From NCBI GenBank assembly GCA_021738625.1, contig JAIPBS010000002.1, forward strand, positions 147,225-211,224: a stretch of 64,000 bases of DNA, read 5' to 3'. Below the pieces are notes generated by a model. That model saw only the letters and a list, made by a program, of their open reading frames with translations, was not told the DNA's origin and searched no databases. The position numbers and the translations under genes were made by a program. This DNA comes from Bacteroidales bacterium (GTDB lineage: Bacteria; Bacteroidota; Bacteroidia; Bacteroidales; JAIOZK01). Below, piece after piece: positions 46,924 to 52,569 of the stretch. Numbering within the stretch: position 1 is the stretch's first letter; the number at the start of each line of letters is the position of its first letter.

Positions 46924-47265
46924 TTGGCTACGTATGATCAATTGCCGGTATACAAAGTTTGTTATGATTTGCTGATAATGACTTTTTACCTGGTGAATCA
47001 TTTTAAGCGAGAGTATAAATACACGCTTGGCGAACGCATCAAATCAGAGATACTGAACACATTGATCAATATTTATTGGGCAAACACGCATAAAGAGAAA
47101 AATGAAGCACTGACAAAGGCCAGGAATCATCTGGAGCTTGTCAGGCTTTATTACAGGATAGTAAAAGATTTAAAACAGATTAATTTGGAAAAGTTTGTTG
47201 AGGCAAATGAGAAGATTGAGAATGTTTCAAAACAATTGTTTGCCTGGCAAAAATCATTTGAATAA
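46924..47265 (+). CDS. avd: Avd-like DGR accessory variability determinant (four-helix bundle protein)
   Basis: A 113-residue all-helical, basic protein (LPVYKVCYDLLIMTFYLVNH, KSEILNTLINIYWANTHKEKNEAL, EKIENVSKQLFAWQ) of the four-helix-bundle/bAvd family, located between VR and TR as in characterised DGRs. In BPP-1, Avd is a homopentamer that binds the reverse transcriptase and RNA and is essential for diversification. The only usable start is TTG at 46924; the in-frame stop TAA at 46918-46920 excludes an upstream ATG, and an ATG at 46933 is out of frame. There is no good Shine-Dalgarno. The same fold is also seen in 23S rRNA intervening-sequence proteins, so context decides the call. Confidence 0.85.
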   Translation: MATYDQLPVYKVCYDLLIMTFYLVNHFKREYKYTLGERIKSEILNTLINIYWANTHKEKNEALTKARNHLELVRLYYRIVKDLKQINLEKFVEANEKIENVSKQLFAWQKSFE

Positions 47266-47406
47266 ACTGTAAGGCCGGAGTTACCTTTTGTTAAGGCAGA
47301 GGTAAGGGTGCCGTTCTAATCCAATAACCTCCATCTGCAGTGCAGGTGGTAAATAATTCGTGTAATCTGAAAATGAATGCAGGAAGTGTAAATGGTTATT
47401 TATTAT
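47266..47406 (+). other. Leader between avd and TR
   Basis: 141 bp without a gene. 47360-47395 (aaaatgaatgcaggaagtg) shows faint similarity to the target upstream of VR (aaaatgaaaagcacaagtgg at 46613), suggesting TR arose by copying a slightly longer piece of the target gene. Confidence 0.45.
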
Positions 47407-47600
47407 GCTTCGCGGCCCTTCCGGGCGGCAACCGTAACAACAATGGTAATTTCAACAACATAGAGAAGAACGCCAACTTTTGGTCCTCTACTGAAAATGG
47501 AACAAATGCCTGGAACCGGAACCTAAACTATAACAACGATGAAGTAAACCGTAACAACAACAATCAGGAAAACGGTTTTTCAGTTCGTTGCTTGAAGAAT
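47407..47600 (+). repeat. DGR template repeat (TR), 194 bp
   Basis: Near-copy of VR with adenine-rich codons (17 AAC or AAT codons at varied positions). It keeps the reading frame of the FISUMP end but is not translated as a gene here (the surrounding 47340-47633 frame has no start context and stops soon after). Only two codons (AAG at the positions of residues 813 and 856) could become stop codons by a single A to T change, so most mutagenised products stay full length. Confidence 0.95.
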
Positions 47601-47617
47601 TGGAAACAGTTTATAAT

Positions 47618-47646
47618 AAGACCTGCCGTTTAAGATGGCAGGTCTT
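47618..47646 (+). terminator. Hairpin after TR (AAGACCTGCC / GGCAGGTCTT), terminator or structural element
   Basis: A perfect 10-bp stem (47618-47627 with 47637-47646) with a 9-nt loop, followed by tgttcttt. It may end the TR transcript or mark the 3' end of the template RNA; it begins 18 nt after TR. Confidence 0.6.
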
Positions 47647-47691
47647 TGTTCTTTGAAAAATGAATGAACAATGCTTTAAGCAGGTGCAATT

Positions 47692-47915
47692 AGCCATGAG
47701 ATTCCTCCCTTCATTGTTTCGCTATCGCTCAACAATTGCGGTCGGAATGACATTGATCTTTGAGTATAGGGAGAGGAGCTGGCAGGCGCGCCCCGCGCGC
47801 CTGCCAGCTCCTCCTCTTCTTCCAAAAACGCCTTGTCATTCCGAAACCTCCCGTTATACAAACCTATGATCAATGTGTTACATCTGGCATAGGGAGGTTG
47901 AGGAATCTCCAGGCG
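47692..47915 (+). repeat. Multi-hairpin repeat family B, copy 3 (224 bp), between TR and RT
   Basis: Left hairpin ATTGTT (47713)/AACAAT (47731) with loop TCGCTatcGCTC; inner stem TCGGAATGACA (47742)/TGTCATTCCGA (47834); central 18-bp perfect GC palindrome 47774-47812 (loop ccc); right hairpin AACCTCCC (47845)/GGGAGGTT (47892). Same architecture as copies 1, 2 and 4, with different stem sequences. Confidence 0.85.
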
Positions 47916-47951
47916 TAATACAACTTATTTACAAATTGTCAAATACAAAAC

Positions 47952-49118
47952 ATGCAACTAAACCTTTTCAATGAAACCAACAACAAAAAGCTTCTCCTCG
48001 ACTTGTTTCAAGCCTATTATGATGCCCGAAGAAACAAACGCAATACCATCAACGCCCTGAATTTCGAGATCAATTATGAAGAAAATTTATTCAGGTTGAA
48101 TGAGGAAATAACCACAGGAATCTATAAGATAAAACCCAGCATTTGTTTTATCAATTTCAGTCCGGTGCAAAGAGAAATATTTGCAGCCGATTTTCGCGAC
48201 AGGGTAATACACCACCTGGTTTACAACTATATTGCCCCTATTTTCGAAAAGACTTTCATTAACGACAGCTACAGTTGCCGCGTAGGAAAAGGCACACATT
48301 ACGGAATTAAAAGAGTGGATCATTTTATCCGTTCCTGTTCTGAAAATTATCATCAGGATTGCTACATACTTAAACTGGACATTAAAGGCTACTTCATGTC
48401 AATTGACAGGAATTTATTGTTCCAATTTGTAAAAGAGACCCTGCTCAGGTTTGCCGGCAAAACCGATTTCGATCTGCCTTTAATCATGGACCTGATCAAA
48501 CAAATTATTTTTAATGATCCAACCAAAAACTACATCCTGAAAGGAAATAAAAGAGACTGGGAAGGATTACCACCATCAAAAAGTCTTTTCCATTCGGGAG
48601 AAAACAAAGGTCTGCCCATAGGAAACCTTACCTCTCAATTATTCAGCAATGTTTACCTGAATTCATTTGATCATTTTGTAAAGAAAGAATTAAAGATCAG
48701 GTACTATGGCCGCTACGTTGATGATTTTGTAATTGTACACAAAGACAGGAATTACCTGCGTGCAATTGTTCCAAAGATTTCGGAATACCTTCAGGATAAA
48801 TTGCACATGCAATTGCATCCAAAAAAGATTTATCTGCAACATTATACCAAAGGTGTGCAGTTTCTGGGTGCAATAATAAAACCTTACCGGATTTATATTT
48901 CAAGCCGCACCAAAGGAAACTTTTATAAAGCGGTCTTCAAGTGGAACAACTTCATAGAAAACAGAAATGACATGAGCAGGGAAGAAAAACAGGAATTTGT
49001 TAGCACCATGAATTCTTATTTGGGAATTGCAAAGCACTATAAAACCTATAATCTCAGAAAGCACCTGCTCTTTAAAAAGCTTGATCAGAAGTTTTGGGAG
49101 TGTTTTGAAGTTACATAA
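47952..49118 (+). CDS. DGR reverse transcriptase
   Basis: A 388-residue reverse transcriptase with the DGR subtype motifs: CRVGKGTHYGIKRVDHFIR, LKLDIKGYFMSIDRNLL (catalytic D), GLPIGNLTSQLFSN at 220-233 with the DGR-type IGxxxSQ (group II and retron RTs have QGxxxSP) and the active site RYVDDFVIV (D257, D258). Motifs 5 to 7 (HPKKIYLQHYTKGVQFLGAII) follow. It copies TR RNA into adenine-mutagenised cDNA that replaces VR, with Avd. No endonuclease or maturase X domain is present. B-family repeats lie just upstream and just downstream. Confidence 0.93.
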   Translation: MQLNLFNETNNKKLLLDLFQAYYDARRNKRNTINALNFEINYEENLFRLNEEITTGIYKIKPSICFINFSPVQREIFAADFRDRVIHHLVYNYIAPIFEKTFINDSYSCRVGKGTHYGIKRVDHFIRSCSENYHQDCYILKLDIKGYFMSIDRNLLFQFVKETLLRFAGKTDFDLPLIMDLIKQIIFNDPTKNYILKGNKRDWEGLPPSKSLFHSGENKGLPIGNLTSQLFSNVYLNSFDHFVKKELKIRYYGRYVDDFVIVHKDRNYLRAIVPKISEYLQDKLHMQLHPKKIYLQHYTKGVQFLGAIIKPYRIYISSRTKGNFYKAVFKWNNFIENRNDMSREEKQEFVSTMNSYLGIAKHYKTYNLRKHLLFKKLDQKFWECFEVT

Positions 49119-49135
49119 ATGGGTTGCCACACGCT

Positions 49136-49556
49136 AAGAGTTTCCCTGTCCGTCCGGCAGGCGGGCTCCTTTCACAGCCTCGCCTTGCTCGGCTGTTCCG
49201 GTCGGAATGACATTCTGTTTGTTGTTAGGGGAGAGGAATACCAACGGTTCATTGAATTTCATAATTTATTGAAGAAGGATTAAAAACGGTTAAAACCGTT
49301 TTTGGAAATAATGCGTTGTTTCCAACCCCACGGATAAATCCGTGGGCTGATATTATGTTGGTTGTAAAGGTTTTAAAAATATCAGCCCGCAGCTTTAGCT
49401 GTGGGTCATAAAAAGCCAACACCTTCATTATAAACGGTTTTAACCGTTTTACATTAGAATGTTAATTTGCAAATAAAGAATCTTTGATAAGAACCATAAA
49501 AGGTAGCCGTGAGAGGTTGAGCCCGCCTGCCGGACGGGCAGGGAATCTTTTGCGAG
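49136..49556 (+). repeat. Split copy of multi-hairpin repeat family B downstream of RT
   Basis: Left half at 49136-49215 (hairpin ACAGCC 49174/GGCTGT 49191; TCGGAATGACA 49202) and right half at about 49484-49556 (agaaccataaaaggtagccgtgagaggttg and ggaatct). The middle TGTCATTCCGA is missing; instead 49230-49480 contains unrelated palindromes (accgttttt, cccacggataaatccgtggg, ccgcagctttagctgtggg). Confidence 0.6.
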
Positions 49557-49624
49557 ATGCAACTACTTTTCTATCATATTAACCTGTCAACCAACGATCA
49601 TCAATCTTCAGGCAAGGTCGATAG

Positions 49625-49684
49625 TAAAAAATGTAAAGAGCCCGCCTGCCGGACAGGCAGGGAATCTCCTGCCGTTTGGTAGCT
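49625..49684 (+). repeat. Repeat fragment upstream of the first GIY-YIG gene
   Basis: Contains gagcccgcctgccggacagg and ggaatctcctgccgtttggt, matching the right ends of B-family repeats; the GTTTGGTAGCTCATAAAT tail directly precedes both GIY-YIG copies (49674, 50249). Confidence 0.5.
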
Positions 49685-49720
49685 CATAAATTAAAGGGGA
49701 TTTTTAATTAACTTTATTCC

Positions 49721-50023
49721 ATGCATAACAACCATACCTATTACGTCTACATCATGACCAATAGAAACAGAAAAGTACTTTATGTTGGTGTCACCAATTC
49801 GCTGGGTCGAAGGGTTTATGAACATGAAAAGGGAATGATAAAAGGTTTTACCAAAAAGTATAACTGTCATTACTTGGTTTACTACGAGCTTTTCAATGAT
49901 ATTGACCTGGCCATAAACCGTGAAAAACAAATTAAAAAATGGGGGCGGGAGAAAAAGGATGCACTTATTAAAAGCAAGAATCCGGGCTTATTAATTCTGA
50001 ATGAAAAAGTAAGATTTTGGTGA
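49721..50023 (+). CDS. GIY-YIG nuclease family small protein, copy 1
   Basis: A 100-residue protein made only of a GIY-YIG domain: YYVYIMTNRNRKVLYVG (GIY and YIG-like YVG), RRVYEHEKGMIKG, and the catalytic glutamate region INREKQIKKW. Such single-domain proteins (UvrC/Endo-related) are common in Bacteroidota; function is unknown. This copy and the one at 50295 are a tandem duplication, with about 85% DNA identity, separated by a B-family repeat. Confidence 0.85.
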   Translation: MHNNHTYYVYIMTNRNRKVLYVGVTNSLGRRVYEHEKGMIKGFTKKYNCHYLVYYELFNDIDLAINREKQIKKWGREKKDALIKSKNPGLLILNEKVRFW

Positions 50024-50044
50024 TTTAATAGAAGTACTGCATAA

Positions 50045-50248
50045 CGCCCAGGGATTCCTCCCTACGGCCTTTCGCTGTCGCTCAAGGCCTGCGGTCGGAA
50101 TGACATCCTTTCTATTCATTGGGGAGGGTGTTCTGGGAGGCGCGCTCCGCGCGCCTCCCAGAACACCCTCTTGTCCTCCCAAAGCGCGCTGTCATTCCGA
50201 CGATCATTTTTTACAATAGGAAAAAATGTGAGGAGGAATCTCTTAGCG
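50045..50248 (+). repeat. Multi-hairpin repeat family B, copy 4 (204 bp), between the GIY-YIG copies
   Basis: Left hairpin GGCCTT (50066)/AAGGCC (50084), loop TCGCTgtcGCTC; inner stem TCGGAATGACA (50095)/TGTCATTCCGA (50190); central perfect 22-bp palindrome 50124-50170 (loop tcc); right hairpin CATTTTTT (50205)/AAAAAATG (50221); outer stem cgcccagggattcctcc / ggaggaatctcttagcg. Confidence 0.85.
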
Positions 50249-50294
50249 TTTGGTAGCTCATAAATAAAATAGTATTTTTAATTAACTTTATTCC

Positions 50295-50597
50295 ATGCAA
50301 AACAACCATACCTATTACGTCTACATCATGACCAACAGAAACAGAAAAGTACTTTATGTTGGTATCACCAATTCATTAGGTCGCAGGGTCTATGAACATG
50401 AAAAAGGCATGATAAAAGGTTTTACCAAAAAGTACAATTGTCATTACCTGGTTTACTACGAGCTTTTCAATGATATTGACCTGGCCATAAATCGGGAAAA
50501 GCAAATTAAAAAATGGAGACGGGATAAAAAGGATGCGCTTATTAGAAGCAAGAATGCCACCTTTGAGTCATTGAACGATAAAGTAAGGTTTTGGTGA
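50295..50597 (+). CDS. GIY-YIG nuclease family small protein, copy 2
   Basis: A 100-residue paralogue of the GIY-YIG protein at 49721 with the same motifs (YYVYIMTNRNRKVLYVG, INREKQIKKW) and a divergent last 15 residues. The 574-bp period (start to start) includes GTTTGGTAGCTCATAAAT, the gene and a B-family repeat, so the whole module was duplicated. Confidence 0.85.
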   Translation: MQNNHTYYVYIMTNRNRKVLYVGITNSLGRRVYEHEKGMIKGFTKKYNCHYLVYYELFNDIDLAINREKQIKKWRRDKKDALIRSKNATFESLNDKVRFW

Positions 50598-50619
50598 TTT
50601 GGCAGGAGTACTGCAACAC

Positions 50620-50700
50620 GCCAGGGGATTCCTCCTTCCACAGCCTCGCTTCGCTCGGCTGCTTCAGTCGGAATGACATTCTGTTTGTTTTTAGGGAAGA
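50620..50700 (+). repeat. Left half of a B-family repeat after the second GIY-YIG gene
   Basis: Contains ggggattcctccttcc, the left-hairpin pattern cacagcctcgcttcgctcggctg, and tcggaatgacattctgtttg; no matching right half follows. Confidence 0.6.
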
Positions 50701-50739
50701 AAGGCTGATATCAATGAAGAGCTCAATTACTGAGAATAA

Positions 50740-50984
50740 TCACATGATCCACTTTAAATAATTATCCGGGTTTATCAGGTTGAATTCAGAATCAGGATAA
50801 GCGTCAACAAATGTTTTTGGAGGCTTTACTTTCTTTTTACTGCTCCATTTCATTTCATAGGCAAATATTTTCCCTTCTCTTTCCTCAATCCAATCAATCT
50901 CTTGTTTTTGATAAGTACGCCAGAAATAGTTTGTTACATGAGGCTTTTAATCACTTGCTCTTTGATTTCTCTTTCAATGTACAT
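50740..50984 (-). pseudogene. Remnant of a DUF4143-type ATPase gene, internally deleted
   Basis: On the minus strand the start (MYIERE then KEQVIKSLM, from 50984) resembles the N-terminus of AAA+/DUF4143 ATPases but stops after 16 codons. A second frame then reads TNYFWRTYQKQEIDWIEE...FAYEMKWSSKK...FNLINPDNYLKW, matching the C-terminal DUF4143 domain of the intact ATPase at 51242-52372 (YFWRTYTGAEIDYVEEKGGE). About 280 internal residues are gone, with a frame break at the junction. Confidence 0.7.
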
Positions 50985-51035
50985 GACTTGCTGAGATTAT
51001 TAGTTTTTTACAAAAAAATAAATTTGGCTAGCCTG

Positions 51036-51085
51036 TTAGCGGAATTTACATTAATTTCGCTATTTTATTAGCGGAATTATACATT
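51036..51085 (-). promoter_or_regulatory. Tandem direct repeat upstream of the ATPase remnant (32-bp period)
   Basis: ttagcggaatttacatt at 51036 and ttagcggaattatacatt at 51068, exactly 32 bp apart. The same 32-bp arrangement with a related sequence precedes the intact ATPase (52397, 52429). Likely an operator for a dimeric regulator, possibly the ATPase itself. Confidence 0.55.
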
Positions 51086-51241
51086 TTCTTCTGAAGAAAA
51101 ACACCACCCAAATCAATGATTTTAAGCGTGTAAAAAAAATTCAGAAAAACGGCTAAAGCCGTTTCCATATTAGTGCTCCAATTCAAACACCCACGGCTAA
51201 AGCCATGGCCTGTTATTTTTATACTACCAACAAATTAAGGT

Positions 51242-52372
51242 TTACACCACAAACTCCCCAAAATTCTCTTTTGTAATGCACCTGTAATTATTGCCATACT
51301 GTTCTTTCCAGGTTTTTGGGGCATGGGGTTTGGCTTTTTTGTATTTTATTTCAAAAGCATAAAGTTCTCCACCTTTTTCCTCAACATAGTCTATTTCGGC
51401 TCCAGTGTAGGTGCGCCAGAAATAGGAGGATAGAAAGATTTGCTTGTAGGATAAGTATTTCAAACGCTCAGCAATGATAAAATTCTCCCACATCTGGCCG
51501 ATATCATTTCTTAGATTAAACGAATTGAAATTGTCAATCAAACTATTTCTTACTCCAAGATCCCAGAAATATATCTTATTTCTTTTGGTTACTTCTTTTC
51601 TCAAATTCCTGCTGAAACCACCAAGCCTGAATATGATAAATGCCTTTTCAAGCAAATCCAGGTATGAATTAACCGTTTCCTGGCTCAGGTTTAGATTGGC
51701 GGCAAGTTCATTTAATGAAACTTCAGTTCCAATTTGAAGTGCAAGCATCTTTAGCAAGGAGCTTATTTTTGTACTGTTTCGGATGGAAGAAAGTTCAAGA
51801 ATATCCTTATAGAGATAAGCAGACGATAATTCTCTGAGATACTTCTCCTTTTTTTGTCCTGAGGAATAATGAAATATAACCGGATACATACCAAAAATCA
51901 TGTATTCCTCTATTCTATCCTGAAGCTCAAACAGGTTGTAATGCATTCTTAATTCCGAAAGCGAAACAGGGTAAAGAATATGTGTTGAGGTTCGTCCGGT
52001 TAATGGCTCCCTGACTTTGTTTGCCAGTTCAAAAGATGAAGAACCGGTAGCGAGTATCTTAAGTTTTGGCAGGTTATCATGGATGATTTTCAGGTTAATC
52101 CCTATATCGGGTATTCTTTGTGCCTCATCAATAAATAAAACATCATAATCAGCAACCAACATCTGCATCTTTTGGAAATCGCGTGATGACAGAATATCAA
52201 CGTATTTCAGTTCATCAGCATTGATTTTTAAAACATGCTCATCAAAATTGCTTAGGATATCATTGGAAAGCGTAGTTTTCCCGGTTTGTCTTGCACCATA
52301 TAAAATAATAATTCTCTTGCTTTCTAATAAATCCTTTTTTATGATTTGTAATAATTTACGCTGAATCTTCAT
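51242..52372 (-). CDS. AAA+ ATPase with C-terminal DUF4143 domain
   Basis: A 376-residue protein: Walker A GARQTGKT at 26-33, Walker B VLFIDEAQRI, sensor-like ATGSSSFELANKVREPLTGR, a winged-helix-like middle (SLNELAANLNLSQETVNSYLDLLEKAFII), and a C-terminal DUF4143 nuclease-like domain (ENFIIAERLKYL, YFWRTYTGAEIDYVEE). This family is abundant and variable in copy number in Bacteroidota; the function is uncertain, with proposals of defence or DNA-related roles. It is monocistronic and preceded by a paired 32-bp-spaced direct repeat. Confidence 0.85.
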   Translation of the reverse strand: MKIQRKLLQIIKKDLLESKRIIILYGARQTGKTTLSNDILSNFDEHVLKINADELKYVDILSSRDFQKMQMLVADYDVLFIDEAQRIPDIGINLKIIHDNLPKLKILATGSSSFELANKVREPLTGRTSTHILYPVSLSELRMHYNLFELQDRIEEYMIFGMYPVIFHYSSGQKKEKYLRELSSAYLYKDILELSSIRNSTKISSLLKMLALQIGTEVSLNELAANLNLSQETVNSYLDLLEKAFIIFRLGGFSRNLRKEVTKRNKIYFWDLGVRNSLIDNFNSFNLRNDIGQMWENFIIAERLKYLSYKQIFLSSYFWRTYTGAEIDYVEEKGGELYAFEIKYKKAKPHAPKTWKEQYGNNYRCITKENFGEFVV

Positions 52373-52396
52373 AAAATTTTTTTTTGTAAAATTAAT

Positions 52397-52445
52397 AAAA
52401 TTAACGTGAATATTTCAAGTATAATCGAAAAATTAACGTGAATAT
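52397..52445 (-). promoter_or_regulatory. Tandem direct repeat upstream of the DUF4143 ATPase (32-bp period)
   Basis: aaaattaacgtgaatat at 52397-52413 and again, identical, at 52429-52445. The 32-bp spacing (about three helical turns) equals that before the ATPase remnant, where the half-sites read TTAGCGGAATTTA. Confidence 0.6.
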
Positions 52446-52486
52446 ATCGAATAGCAAAGTTGTTTTAATGCTCGCAAATAATATCG

Positions 52487-52510
52487 GCCCACAGTTTCAA
52501 TTGTGGGCCA
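52487..52510 (+). repeat. Short palindrome ggcccaca...tgtgggcc
   Basis: An 8-bp stem with an 8-nt loop in the gap between the ATPase and priA; similar 'cccac/gtggg' hairpins occur at 49.3 kb. Confidence 0.5.
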
Positions 52511-52569
52511 AATTGTGCTAAAACCTTTAACAACAAATAGTTTTAACCGTTTTCAACTTTCAAATTTCC

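Larger units (their letters stand above)
44289..49118 (+). mobile_element. Diversity-generating retroelement (DGR): target lipoprotein, VR, Avd, TR and reverse transcriptase
   Basis: All components of a DGR lie in order on one strand: target gene with variable repeat at its 3' end (VR 46666-46859), a hairpin with a GGTA loop (46888-46905), an Avd-like accessory gene (46924-47265), the template repeat (TR 47407-47600), and a reverse transcriptase with DGR motifs (47952-49118). DGRs retro-copy TR into VR with errors targeted to adenines, giving huge diversity in the C-terminal ligand-binding domain. The TR-VR comparison here fits that mechanism exactly. B-family repeats lie upstream of the target, between TR and RT, and just downstream of RT. 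Confidence 0.95.

Noticed and set aside
47340..47633. 97-codon ORF over TR
   Set aside because: It is the template repeat in the FISUMP reading frame, without start context; a template, not a gene.
47952..49118. Retron or group II intron reverse transcriptase
   Set aside because: The RT has the DGR-type IGxxxSQ motif, no maturase or endonuclease domain and no msr/msd; TR and VR fit a DGR.
43604..50248. CRISPR array
   Set aside because: The repeats are large, structured and widely spaced, with no regular short spacers and no cas genes.
50811..51071. 86-codon plus-strand ORF
   Set aside because: Antisense to the ATPase remnant and its upstream repeats; no similarity or start context.
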